NCBI GenBank assembly: GCA_029776225.1
Contig: JAKOTR010000011.1
Span: forward strand, 365,393-429,392
DNA: 64,000 bases
Source: Acidobacteriota bacterium
GTDB lineage: Bacteria; Acidobacteriota; Terriglobia; Bryobacterales; Bryobacteraceae
Reading direction: 5' to 3'
Part shown: positions 54,085 to 62,016 of the stretch, piece by piece
How the letters are laid out: each line of letters opens with the position of its first letter
Position numbering within the stretch: the first letter of the stretch is position 1
The notes under the pieces: generated by a model
The model's input: the letters and a program-made list of their open reading frames with translations, nothing else
Databases searched by the model: none
What the model was told of the DNA's origin: nothing
Program-made: the position numbers and the translations under genes

Positions 54085-54555
54085 CTAGCGCTTTGGCGGC
54101 CCATCCAGAGTCCGCCGCATTCGCACGCCAGCCTCCCCGTCCCCATAGTAGGCGGCGCACCTGCCGATACGGCGGAAACCAAACCGCCGGTAGAAGCGGA
54201 TGGCGGCCTCGTTGTCCTCCCGGACCATCAGTTCGACGGACCGGGCGCCCGCTGCCGCCAGACGCTCCAGCGTGTGCTCCAGCATGGCGGCGCCCGCGCC
54301 CGCGCCGCGGTACGCCGGGTCCACCGCTATGGAGATCACTTCCGCGTTTCCCTCGCGCAGGCGTGTGGCGATGTAGCCCGCGATGCGCCGGCGAACTTTG
54401 ACTACAAAGAAGAATTCGCCGCACTCGCACCAGAGTTCGCGGAAGATGTCGCGCGTGTAGGGTTCACCGGGAAATGATGCGCGCTCGATTTGCAGGACCC
54501 GCCGGAGATGACGCGGCTGGCAGCGGGCGATTTCAAAGACTACGTTCGGCTCCAA
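54085..54555 (-). CDS. rimI: GNAT acetyltransferase, RimI-like
   Basis: A 156-residue N-acetyltransferase. It has the RimI-like start RHLRRVLQIERASFPGEPYT, the acetyl-CoA motif A (ISIAVDPAYRGAGAGAAMLEH) and motif B (LMVREDNEAAIRFYRRFGF, then YYGDGEAGVRM). RimI acetylates ribosomal protein S18; broader targets are possible. The start is a TTG without a good ribosome binding site. It follows the anti-sigma gene by 24 bases on the same strand. Confidence 0.8.
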   Translation of the reverse strand: MEPNVVFEIARCQPRHLRRVLQIERASFPGEPYTRDIFRELWCECGEFFFVVKVRRRIAGYIATRLREGNAEVISIAVDPAYRGAGAGAAMLEHTLERLAAAGARSVELMVREDNEAAIRFYRRFGFRRIGRCAAYYGDGEAGVRMRRTLDGPPKR

Positions 54556-54579
54556 CCAAGGATGATAACCCGGCTCTGA

Positions 54580-55218
54580 TCAGTGAACGGTAAATCCAAA
54601 TTCGCGCAGCAGGCTGCCGCCGGCCTCCGGCTCGGAAAGTCGCACCCAGTACCTGCCCGGCTCCAGCCTCCGCGGAAGCGGCGCCGCGATGGTTTCCGCT
54701 TCCAGCCTGACGGCGTTCTCAAAAAGCACGGCGCCGCGCTCATCCACCACCTCCAGCCGGTAGGTGGATGGGGCCGGCAATCCCACGGCGTTCAGTTCCA
54801 AAACGAGCGCCTTGCCCGCAGGCGCACTCGCTGCCGACGTAGCATCCCCGCGCATCGCTTCCAGCACCACGGTGGCGGCGCCGCCCGCGGCAGGCCCTCC
54901 GCGATGCCAGACGGTTCCCGCCATCAGTAGCACCATCGCCGCTCCGCACGCGGCCATAACAGGCACCGGGCGCCACAACCATCGCCACGCTGCGCGCCAG
55001 TGTTCCTCCAGCGCCGAAGGGGGCTCCATCTGCAATCGCGCCGCGGCGTCCCGCATGGCTCCGACGAACTCGTCTGTTTCGGCCAGGCGATCCTGACAAT
55101 CCGGACAAACCAGCAGGTGTTCTTCGAGACTCTCCGTTTCTTCCTCGGAGAGCGTTCCCCGGGAATATTCTTCCAGTGCGTGTTCCGAAATGTGATCTTC
55201 CTTATCGCCCTGTGCCAT
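54580..55218 (-). CDS. zinc-binding anti-sigma factor (ZAS), membrane-anchored
   Basis: A 212-residue protein. The N-terminal zinc anti-sigma motif is H34-x3-C38-x2-C41 (EEHLLVCPDC). A single membrane helix covers about residues 84-104, and a periplasmic beta-sandwich follows (VLELNAVGLPAPSTYRLEVVD). It should hold the ECF sigma factor encoded 89 bases upstream until a signal reaches the outer domain. The ATG at 55218 is preceded by GGGGGAG; the open frame further upstream is not part of the family. Confidence 0.85.
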   Translation of the reverse strand: MAQGDKEDHISEHALEEYSRGTLSEEETESLEEHLLVCPDCQDRLAETDEFVGAMRDAAARLQMEPPSALEEHWRAAWRWLWRPVPVMAACGAAMVLLMAGTVWHRGGPAAGGAATVVLEAMRGDATSAASAPAGKALVLELNAVGLPAPSTYRLEVVDERGAVLFENAVRLEAETIAAPLPRRLEPGRYWVRLSEPEAGGSLLREFGFTVH

Positions 55219-55307
55219 GTTAGCTATTCTCCCCCTTGGCGACTCTTCGGTAGCCGTCGTCGCGGGCCGGCGCCGCGCAAAGATTTTCATAATGCCTGGA
55301 AAATGAA

Positions 55308-55949
55308 TTAGTGATTTTGACCGGGAAATCGTCTCAAAATTCCAGGGGCAAGATTTCGATTTTTCAGTCTTTGCTTGCCGAGCTCGCCAAAACGCGCCTT
55401 CGCCCGCGATTTCAAGAGGCGAAATTGCGTCTCGGTCAGATCCATTTCGGCGCAAATTTTCTCCTGGCTCTCCCCCAGGAGGTAAAACCGTGTGAGTATC
55501 TCCCGGTCGCGCCGGGAGACGCTGCGCAGAACGCGAATCATGATTTCGCGCCGCTGCTGGGCGATGGCGTCCTCTTCGGGGTTGCTGCGGCCGTCCGAGA
55601 CGTCGAATCCGGAGTCGACGCCCACCTGCTCCTTGCGCTTCTGCACGGCCGAATCGATGTAAGCGGCGACCTGCCGGCGCACAACGGTGCGCACGAACCC
55701 CATCAGCCGCTCGGGTTCGCGCAAATCGCCCCGCTGGATCGCCTGAACCACGATGAGGAAGGTATCGTGGACCTTGTCGTCAAGCTCCTGTGGCCCTAAC
55801 TGCCGGCAGAGGTAGAACCGGACGCCGCGGGAGAAATGGCGGTACAAATCCTCCATCCCCGACGGATCGCCCTCCCGAATTCTCCGGACCAGGTCGGCCC
55901 AGTCAGGTTTCTCAACTGCTGTTTCGCGGTTTTCGATCAATGGTTTCAC
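55308..55949 (-). CDS. ECF-type RNA polymerase sigma factor
   Basis: A 213-residue sigma-70 family protein with region 2 (GDPSGMEDLYRHFSRGVRFYL, DKVHDTFLIVVQAI, MGFVRTVVRRQVAAYI) and region 4 (VSRRDREILTRFYLLGESQEKICAEM, then FRLLKSRAKARF). It directs RNA polymerase to a specific regulon and is presumably held by the ZAS protein encoded downstream. The start is a GTG without an obvious ribosome binding site. It lies 84 bases after the CHAT gene. Confidence 0.9.
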   Translation of the reverse strand: MKPLIENRETAVEKPDWADLVRRIREGDPSGMEDLYRHFSRGVRFYLCRQLGPQELDDKVHDTFLIVVQAIQRGDLREPERLMGFVRTVVRRQVAAYIDSAVQKRKEQVGVDSGFDVSDGRSNPEEDAIAQQRREIMIRVLRSVSRRDREILTRFYLLGESQEKICAEMDLTETQFRLLKSRAKARFGELGKQRLKNRNLAPGILRRFPGQNH

Positions 55950-56033
55950 GGGCGTTCGGCGCTGCTCCGGCGCGCCGCCGCTAATATCCGGCAGCGTTTC
56001 AATCTTCGGGTCTTTTGTAGTCAGAATAGGATA

Positions 56034-58436
56034 TCACTCCTTGCTGAACAAAAAGTAGCTGGCCCAGTACCGGGGAAGCGAGCGCCAGCCGCCCCCGCGG
56101 AGCATATCGCGCTGCGCGCTGGCGAGCGCTTCCGCCCGCGTGCCGCGTTCCTTCAGGTGGCGATAGAACGAAAGGAAAAGGCTGCCGGAATCGTCCGGCG
56201 TGGGCCACAGGCTGGCCGCGACCGCCTCCGCGCCCGCCGCCAGCCAGGCTCGCGTCAGTCCCATCAGCCCGGCGCCCGGCAGCGCTTCCCCGAGCCCGGA
56301 GCTGCAACCGCTGAGCACCACCAGCCCGACACGGACCCGCCGGGCCGCGATATCGGCGGCGCTCAGCCAATCGGGCTCGCCGTTCGGCCGCAGGCTGAGC
56401 GCGACGAAAGCCTGCGAGCCGCTCTCCTTTCTTGTGACGTGGGTTGCCATGTGCAGCACCGACGCCTCCCCGTCCAGCGCCTGCCACAGCCCTTCGCGGG
56501 TCGCTTGCACGCCCTCCAGCAACACGGCTTCCCCTTCCGGCCCCCACGCCTTGGCGCACGCCCTGATCTCCACTCCGCTGCCCGCCAGCCGCGCCAGCTC
56601 CAACCCCGCCGCAGTCGCAACGCTCCCGCCGGCCGGCCGCCTCAGGCGCGGATCGGCCCGGTTGTACACCGCATCTCCAACACCCACAAACCGGCCCCCG
56701 GAGCCAAGCGCCCGCTGTGCCCCGTCCAGCCGGCCCGCGATCGCATGCGCGCTGGGAACAACTTGCAGTGCGCGGAGCTCCATCAAATAAACGGGGCGCG
56801 AAGACGCGCCATCCACAACCAGCGCCGCCAGCGGCGCCGAGAACAGCACGTCATCCAGCGCAAGCGCCCAGTGAGTTTTTGTGCCCGCGGACTCCCCGAC
56901 CCCCTTGAACAGGGTGTTGTACAGCTCGCTACCCGCTTCCGCCGCCGCGCCAGAACCGCTCCGGACCGCGTCGACAAAGCGCCGCACCTGCTCCGCGATG
57001 CGCTCCCGCCCGGCGAGCACGCGGAGCCCGGCATAGCCGCGCGTCACCACCCAGGCATAGGACTCGCGCTCTCCGAGGTGAAAACTCAGCAGCGCTTCAT
57101 CCAGCTCCAAAGCCCGCTGTGTGCGTTCGAGCAGGCCGCCGGGCGCGGCTGTCTGTGTGCTTTCCAGCCGCAATCCCGCGCGGGCTTCCATCTGCATCAA
57201 TTCGTATTGCAGTTTCTGTACGCGCCCGCGCGCCTCGAGCGAATCCTCCCTAAGAAGGGAAATTTCAGCCGCCCGCAAGCGGGCCAACGTCTGCGCGTAC
57301 TCCGCCGGAAGCCCGCGCCGCCAGTCGCCGGGATCCGTGATCAGAGCGCGCAGACTCGCGGCCCGGTTCTCCTCGGCAGCTTCGAAACTTTCGCGGACGA
57401 GCGCCGCATCGCGCGTGGCCGCGTACAGCCGGACCGCGGCCTCGATAAAGCCGGAGTAGAGCTGCTGGAGCTCCACCTCCATGCTCACGCGAACTGCGGC
57501 GGTGGGGATCACTTCGAGCCGCCAGCGCCGTGCAAGATCCAGGGCCGTACGGAAGTCCGCGACCGCGGCGCGCAGATTTCCCTCCGCCATCCTCAACTGC
57601 GCGCGGTGATAGTAAGGACTCCACCGCGGCACGCGCCCCGGCCGCCGCGCCGCCGCCACCGCCTCATCGAGCAACGCGCGCGCCGATCTCAGGTCACCTT
57701 GCGCCATGAGCAGGAGCCCCACCGTCAGGTAGGATTTGTCCAGCTCCCGGTCCCGGTTCAGCTTCCTCAGGCGGAAAGCTTCGAGCAGCGGCCCCTCGGC
57801 TTCTTTGATGCGGCCCTTCCGCAACAGCTCGTATCCCAGCAGATTGCAGGCTTTGGCTTGTAGCGCCACATCGCCCTGCCGGTCGGCCTCGGCGATCGCC
57901 TGGCCGAAAAGCGGGATCGCGCCGTCCAGGTCGTTCTGCCACGCCTTTACCCGCGCCACCTGCATCAGAAGCTGCACCTTGTATTTCGGCTGTGGAAGTT
58001 TCCGCAAAGCTGCCAGCCCTTCGCGCGCGGCCTCGGCTGCGCCCGCCACTTCGCCCATCTCCAGATACAGCGAGGAGATGTTCAGCGACAGCGCCCCTAG
58101 CATTTCGTGATCTTTCAAGGCCAGGGCCAGCTCGCGCGCTTCCAGGAAAGCGTCCATAGCTTTCCGGTAGAGGGACAGGGCGAACCAGCAGCCGCCGGCA
58201 TTATTGAGGAAGCGGAGAGCCAGGGCGCGGTCGCCGCGCGCCAGCGCTTCCTGGCGTCCTTTGTTGTACACTGCGGCGGCTTCCAGGTAATCGCCGGAGG
58301 CGTAGAGTGCATTTGCTTTTGCTGACAGGGATTGGATTTGAGGGGAATAGGAGGCGGGAGAACGGCTTTCGGATGGGATCGTCCCGAGTGCGGGGAAGGT
58401 AAGAAACAGGCAAACCAACTTCAGCTTGGTCTGCAT
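56034..58436 (-). CDS. TPR-CHAT caspase-like protease
   Basis: An 800-residue protein with an N-terminal signal or anchor (LKLVCLFLTFPALG), a long TPR array (about residues 35-330; repeats such as DYLEAAAVYNKGRQEAL), a helical linker and a C-terminal CHAT domain. The catalytic His is in HMATH (H666) and the catalytic Cys in VVLSGCSSGLG (C711), so the active site is intact. The end matches CHAT proteins (LWPTPDDSGSLFLSFY). CHAT proteases are often activated by a partner and cut specific targets. It heads a run with sigma and anti-sigma genes. The ATG at 58436 is favoured over a GTG at 58514. Confidence 0.88.
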   Translation of the reverse strand: MQTKLKLVCLFLTFPALGTIPSESRSPASYSPQIQSLSAKANALYASGDYLEAAAVYNKGRQEALARGDRALALRFLNNAGGCWFALSLYRKAMDAFLEARELALALKDHEMLGALSLNISSLYLEMGEVAGAAEAAREGLAALRKLPQPKYKVQLLMQVARVKAWQNDLDGAIPLFGQAIAEADRQGDVALQAKACNLLGYELLRKGRIKEAEGPLLEAFRLRKLNRDRELDKSYLTVGLLLMAQGDLRSARALLDEAVAAARRPGRVPRWSPYYHRAQLRMAEGNLRAAVADFRTALDLARRWRLEVIPTAAVRVSMEVELQQLYSGFIEAAVRLYAATRDAALVRESFEAAEENRAASLRALITDPGDWRRGLPAEYAQTLARLRAAEISLLREDSLEARGRVQKLQYELMQMEARAGLRLESTQTAAPGGLLERTQRALELDEALLSFHLGERESYAWVVTRGYAGLRVLAGRERIAEQVRRFVDAVRSGSGAAAEAGSELYNTLFKGVGESAGTKTHWALALDDVLFSAPLAALVVDGASSRPVYLMELRALQVVPSAHAIAGRLDGAQRALGSGGRFVGVGDAVYNRADPRLRRPAGGSVATAAGLELARLAGSGVEIRACAKAWGPEGEAVLLEGVQATREGLWQALDGEASVLHMATHVTRKESGSQAFVALSLRPNGEPDWLSAADIAARRVRVGLVVLSGCSSGLGEALPGAGLMGLTRAWLAAGAEAVAASLWPTPDDSGSLFLSFYRHLKERGTRAEALASAQRDMLRGGGWRSLPRYWASYFLFSKE

Positions 58437-58489
58437 GGATCGCTTTGTTGAGAGCTTATTCTTCCGGGACGGTGGTCCGTGGCGTCCCT

Positions 58490-58515
58490 GGCGGTACTCT
58501 CCAGGGAGTACCACC
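58490..58515 (-). other. hairpin in the leader of the CHAT gene
   Basis: GGTACTC (58493-58499) pairs with GAGTACC (58506-58512); the arms extend to TGG/CCA with one mismatch. It sits 54-79 bases upstream of the CHAT start and downstream of the 13-codon ORF. There is no T run, so it would act on translation or RNA stability and not as an intrinsic terminator. Confidence 0.4.
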
Positions 58516-58629
58516 AGGGAATCATATCAGAGTTGGCTGGAGACCGTGCGTGTCCCCTCAATTGTGAGCGCTGCGCCTGGTACGCAGAAAGCTTCTACCC
58601 AGGAAGTCCGCATCCGGTGTGATCTTCGC

Positions 58630-58671
58630 TTACGGGATGGGGACGATGATGATGATCGGATCGATATCCAT
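58630..58671 (-). CDS. 13-codon ORF with strong ribosome binding site
   Basis: A tiny ORF encoding MDIDPIIIIVPIP, followed by TAA. Its ATG is preceded by GGAGGAG with a five-base gap, the best ribosome binding site in this neighbourhood. It lies about 190 bases upstream of the CHAT protease start on the same strand, with a hairpin in between. The peptide is hydrophobic (four Ile) with two Asp near the start. It could be a leader peptide, a small protease substrate or a toxin-like peptide. No homologue is known to me. Confidence 0.45.
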   Translation of the reverse strand: MDIDPIIIIVPIP

Positions 58672-58758
58672 ATTGGCTCCTCCGTGCAACCTATCGGCTG
58701 ACTTGCCGGTTTTGAGCATACGGGGAGCCTGGAAACTTACTGCTGGACAAAAACTCCA

Positions 58759-58772
58759 ACTTACGAGTAAGT
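58759..58772. promoter_or_regulatory. ACTTAC/GTAAGT palindrome upstream of the tiny ORF and CHAT gene
   Basis: ACTTAC-GA-GTAAGT is a perfect inverted repeat, followed by AAGGGG. A further ACTTAC occurs 24 bases away at 58735-58740. It is 88 bases upstream of the tiny ORF and fits an operator. Similar elements lie near 30559, 30628 and 63883. No other gene is seen in 58672-58956. Confidence 0.4.
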
Positions 58773-58956
58773 AAGGGGATAGATTTTCGGTTTCGTCGTG
58801 AATGGCATTACGGCGGCGTGCCGGTCCGCCATAACAGCGCATGAGAACGGGCGCATGCCGGACGCACGCAACGGGAGCCAGTTCGTCTTAGCGGAGGTCT
58901 AGTACGCCGTTATGTGAGGTGGTAGGGATGACCGGTGCTGCGATGGGTGAAGGCTG

Positions 58957-59283
58957 CTATCTCTCGAATCCGGCTGGCTTCATGGAAGCAGCATGCAAAA
59001 TGCAAATCAGATGGAGAACTAAACCCGGCAGGATTAGGAGCAGGTAGCCAATAACAGTGAATATCAGCCACACAATCCCCGCCGCGATGCTGCCCATGTA
59101 GATCTGTCCCGCACCAGGAAGAAAGAGACTTAGGACTGCGGCAACGCCGTTGCTCGGTCGAGACTGCACGACGACCGTTGGAGCGGCTTGGCGGCTCATT
59201 TCGGCTTCAAGTTGCCTACGGATTTCCAGGCGTGCCTTCTCTTCCAGGTAAATCTTCTGTCGCTCTTCAGGGGTGAGTTCCAT
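58957..59283 (-). CDS. TM2-domain protein
   Basis: A 108-residue protein with a charged helix (TPEERQKIYLEEKARLEIRRQLEAE segment, in part), a linker and a TM2 domain made of two hydrophobic segments (VAAVLSLFLPGAGQIYMG and IVWLIFTVIGYLLLILPG). Function is unknown; TM2 proteins are inner-membrane. GGGAG lies about five bases before the ATG. It is upstream of the CHAT cluster on the same strand but 285 bases from the tiny ORF. Confidence 0.8.
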   Translation of the reverse strand: MELTPEERQKIYLEEKARLEIRRQLEAEMSRQAAPTVVVQSRPSNGVAAVLSLFLPGAGQIYMGSIAAGIVWLIFTVIGYLLLILPGLVLHLICILHAASMKPAGFER

Positions 59284-59557
59284 CGCATCTCCCGGTCACC
59301 TAACCAGTTCGATGTCGCCGGTCAGGTGGACAGCCTCCAGTTATCGTACTTCCAAATCCGAATTCGTCAAGCCCGGACAACCGGCAACTCCTCCATGACC
59401 GGCGGCCCCGCCTCCGGCTTCAATGCCATGGACATGGCTCCAACGCCACCGCCCTCGCCGCCCGTCTCCTGTTCAGGAGCCGTCGCAGCGTGGCCGTGCG
59501 GCTTGCGCTCGGGACGCTCAGCAACGCGTGGCAGAACACTCCCCCCGCGCAAGAAGA
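59284..59557. other. intergenic DNA, no gene seen
   Basis: Open frames on both strands here are short and of odd composition (His/Pro/Arg-rich), with no ribosome binding sites of note. Nothing beyond the leader of the TM2 gene can be supported. Confidence 0.4.
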
Positions 59558-59586
59558 TTGACAGCTCAGACTTTGCGCGATATTAT
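59558..59586 (+). promoter_or_regulatory. near-consensus sigma-70 promoter of a putative sRNA
   Basis: A perfect -35 box (TTGACA, 59558-59563), a 17-bp spacer and -10 box TATTAT (59581-59586, five of six matches). Transcription would start near 59593. The next signal downstream is a terminator only about 80 bases away, so the transcript is short. Confidence 0.75.
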
Positions 59587-59592
59587 GTGCTT

Positions 59593-59677
59593 GCAAGTTT
59601 ATCCGCTACGCTCGTAGGCGAGCAAGTTAAAGAGAGGACGGCCCCTGGGCGGACGATCCCAGGGGCTTGTCGTTTTT
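59593..59677 (+). ncRNA. putative small RNA of about 85 nt
   Basis: Between a strong promoter and a rho-independent terminator there is room for an 85-nt transcript with no ORF. It can form an internal hairpin GCTCG-TAGG-CGAGC, extended by a CTTGC/GCAAG closing stem, then an unpaired purine-rich stretch (AAAGAGAGGA) and the terminator hairpin. The purine stretch could base-pair near ribosome binding sites or be a protein target. It lies 70 bases before the ARG boxes and could also be a premature-termination product of a longer arg leader. No known RNA family was recognised. Confidence 0.6.
59641..59677 (+). terminator. rho-independent terminator of the putative sRNA
   Basis: GCCCCTGGG (59641-59649) pairs with CCCAGGGGC (59658-59666), loop of eight, followed by TTGTCGTTTTT. 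No protein gene on this strand ends upstream, so the terminator belongs to a separate short transcript. Confidence 0.85.
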
Positions 59678-59747
59678 AGGAAACGACTTGCCGTGATCAG
59701 TGATGCGGCCGCTTGCAGGTGATGGCCCGCTTGACTCACGGCTCTCG

Positions 59748-59785
59748 TTTGTGTAATTATTCATTTGAGTGAATATTTATCCACT
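59748..59785 (+). promoter_or_regulatory. tandem ARG boxes (ArgR operator) of the arginine operon
   Basis: Two 18-bp boxes fit the pattern WNTGAATWWWWATTCANW. Box 1 (59748-59765) has TGTGT-AATT-ATTCA, with two mismatches; box 2 (59768-59785) has TGAAT-ATTT-ATCCA, with one mismatch. They are separated by two bases, as in classic paired ARG boxes bound by the ArgR hexamer. The operator lies 20 bases upstream of the preferred argF start, and argR is the last gene of the same operon. Confidence 0.8.
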
Positions 59786-59804
59786 GGCGAGGGAGGTTTT
59801 TCCA

Positions 59805-60749
59805 GTGCAAGCCGGCGCGCCCGCCGATCCGATTCTCAAGATGTCGGGGCAGGATTTAACCTGCGACCTCGACCTTTCGCATGACGAAGTAAACTACCTC
59901 CTTGATCTGGCGGACGCCGTGAAGGCGGCGCCGCGCCGGTTCGCCAGCGCGCTGGCCGGCCGCACGCTCAGCCTCCTTTTCGAAAAACCCTCGCTGCGCA
60001 CCCGGCTGACTTTTGAACTCGCCATCAAGCAGTTGGGCGGGGACTCGGTCTTCAGCAGCGGCATGATCGGCGAGCGCGAGCCCATCAAGGACGTCGCCCG
60101 GAACCTGGAGCGCTGGACCAACTGCATCGTGGCCCGCACGTTTTCCCAGGAAACCGTGATGGAGCTGGCGCGGTGGTCAAAGATCCCGGTAATCAACGCG
60201 CTGAGCGATCTGTACCACCCTTGCCAGGCGCTGGCCGACGTGATGACGCTGCGGGAGCGTTTCGGATCCCTGCGCGGGTTGAAGGTGGCGTTCGTCGGCG
60301 ATGGCAACAACGTGGCTCACTCCCTGATGCTCTCGGCCGCGCGGTTGGGGGCCGATGTTGTCGTAGCCTCCCCTCCGGGTTACGCGCCCAATCCCGACGT
60401 GGTGGGGCAGGCGCAAGGTCTCGCCGCGGCGGCGGGCTCAACCGTGACCATCACGACGGTACCCGAGGAGGCGGTAACAGGCGCGAACGCCGTCTATACG
60501 GACGTCTGGACAAGCATGGGTAGTGAGAACGAGGCCGAGCGGCGGCGCAAGGCGTTTTGCGGATACCAGGTGGACGAGAAGCTGTTCTCGCTGGCCGCGC
60601 CCGGCGCGGTCTTTATGCACTGCCTGCCCGCGCATCGCGGCGAGGAAGTGACGGACGCGGTGATTGAATCCCAGCAATCGGTGGTGTTCGACCAGGCAGA
60701 AAACCGGCTGCACGCCCAAAAGGCGCTGTTGCTGATGATGATCGACTGA
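59805..60749 (+). CDS. argF: ornithine carbamoyltransferase
   Basis: A 314-residue enzyme converting ornithine and carbamoyl phosphate to citrulline. The carbamoyl-phosphate motif is S63-L-R-T-R67 (FEKPSLRTR; Leu replaces the usual Thr), HPCQ is at 138-141 and the ornithine-site HCLP at 272-275. The GTG at 59805 is chosen because GGAGG lies eight bases upstream; the upstream in-frame GTG at 59769 lies inside the ARG box. The operon is argF-argG-argH-argR. Confidence 0.92.
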   Translation: MQAGAPADPILKMSGQDLTCDLDLSHDEVNYLLDLADAVKAAPRRFASALAGRTLSLLFEKPSLRTRLTFELAIKQLGGDSVFSSGMIGEREPIKDVARNLERWTNCIVARTFSQETVMELARWSKIPVINALSDLYHPCQALADVMTLRERFGSLRGLKVAFVGDGNNVAHSLMLSAARLGADVVVASPPGYAPNPDVVGQAQGLAAAAGSTVTITTVPEEAVTGANAVYTDVWTSMGSENEAERRRKAFCGYQVDEKLFSLAAPGAVFMHCLPAHRGEEVTDAVIESQQSVVFDQAENRLHAQKALLLMMID

Positions 60750-60810
60750 CCCGCCTGATACAATCGCGGTTTACCGTCCAGGCGCCGTGGGCGCTTCTCG
60801 GATACGAAAT

Positions 60811-62016
60811 ATGAACAAACCTAAGAAAGTGGCGCTCGCCTACTCGGGCGGGCTCGATACCTCGATTATCATTCCGTGGCTGAAAGAGAATTACGGATGC
60901 GAGGTGGTGGCCGTCTGCGGCAATATCGGGCAGGGCGATGACGAACTCGCCGGGCTCGAGGAGAAGGCGCGGCGCACCGGAGCATCGGAAGTCTACGTCG
61001 AGGATCTGCGCGAAGAGTTCGTGCGGGACTACCTGTGGAGGATGGTGCGCTCGGGCGCGGTATATGAGCACAAGTACTTGCTAGGTACCTCGGTGGCGCG
61101 CCCCCTGCTCGCGAAGAAGCAGGTAGAAGTGGCGCTGCGCACCGGCTGCGACGCGCTGGCGCACGGCTGCACCGGCAAGGGCAATGACCAGGTGCGGTTC
61201 GAGCTGACCTACAAGGCGTTGGCGCCGAACCTGCAAGTGATTGCCCCGTGGCGCGAGTGGAATATCAAGTCCCGCGAGGACGCGCTCGAATACGCCGCCA
61301 GCCACAAGGTGCCTGTCGCGCAATCCACCACGAAGATCTATAGCCGCGACCGCAACATCTGGCACATCTCGCACGAGGGCGGCGCGCTGGAAGATCCCGC
61401 CAACGCCGCTCCGGACGACATCTGGATGCTGACCAAGAGCCCGAAGGACGCGCCCGACACGCCGGGCGTGGTCACCATCGGTTTCGAGAAAGGCATGCCG
61501 GTGTCGGTGGACGGCATGCAGATGTCCCCGGTGGCGCTGCTCGAAAAGCTGAACCAGATCGGTGGAGAGCACGGCATCGGACGCATCGATCTGGTCGAGA
61601 ACCGTTTCGTGGGAATGAAGTCGCGCGGGTGCTACGAGACGCCGGGCGGCACGCTGATCCTGGCGGCGATCCGCGAACTCGAAGCGCTCGTGCTGGACAA
61701 GAACCTGCTGCACTACAAGCAGCGGCTCGCGCTCGACTACGCCGAGCTGGTGTACAACGGGCTGTGGTTCACGCCGCTCAGAGAAGCGCTCGATGCGTTC
61801 TTCGAAACGGCGAGCCAGGCGACCACGGGCGAGGTCACGCTGCGCCTGTACAAGGGCAACCTCGAGCCGGTCAGCCGGAAATCGCCGTACTCGCTCTATT
61901 CGCTCGACATCGCCAGCTTCACCATGGGCGCAAGCTACGACCAGAAGGACGCGCAAGGGTTCATCAACCTGATCGGACTGCCCATTCGCGTCCGCGCGGC
62001 GGTTACGGGGAAATGA
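60811..62016 (+). CDS. argG: argininosuccinate synthase
   Basis: A 401-residue ATP-dependent ligase joining citrulline and aspartate. The N-terminal PP-loop is ALAYSGGLDTSIIIPWL; further family segments are AHGCTGKGNDQVRFEL, APWREWNIKSREDALEYA and IDLVENRFVGMKSRGCYETPGG. The ATG at 60811 gives the usual MNKPKKVALAYSGG start. The gap to argF is 61 bases, and its end overlaps argH. Confidence 0.96.
   Translation: MNKPKKVALAYSGGLDTSIIIPWLKENYGCEVVAVCGNIGQGDDELAGLEEKARRTGASEVYVEDLREEFVRDYLWRMVRSGAVYEHKYLLGTSVARPLLAKKQVEVALRTGCDALAHGCTGKGNDQVRFELTYKALAPNLQVIAPWREWNIKSREDALEYAASHKVPVAQSTTKIYSRDRNIWHISHEGGALEDPANAAPDDIWMLTKSPKDAPDTPGVVTIGFEKGMPVSVDGMQMSPVALLEKLNQIGGEHGIGRIDLVENRFVGMKSRGCYETPGGTLILAAIRELEALVLDKNLLHYKQRLALDYAELVYNGLWFTPLREALDAFFETASQATTGEVTLRLYKGNLEPVSRKSPYSLYSLDIASFTMGASYDQKDAQGFINLIGLPIRVRAAVTGK

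Noticed and set aside
55836..57863. 675-codon open frame on the plus strand
   Set aside because: Shadow of the CHAT and sigma genes: composition is Arg/Pro/Gln/His-rich, there is no ribosome binding site, and it spans two real genes.
59188..59679. 163-codon open frame over the sRNA unit
   Set aside because: Composition changes along its length, it begins antisense to the TM2 gene, and it has no ribosome binding site.
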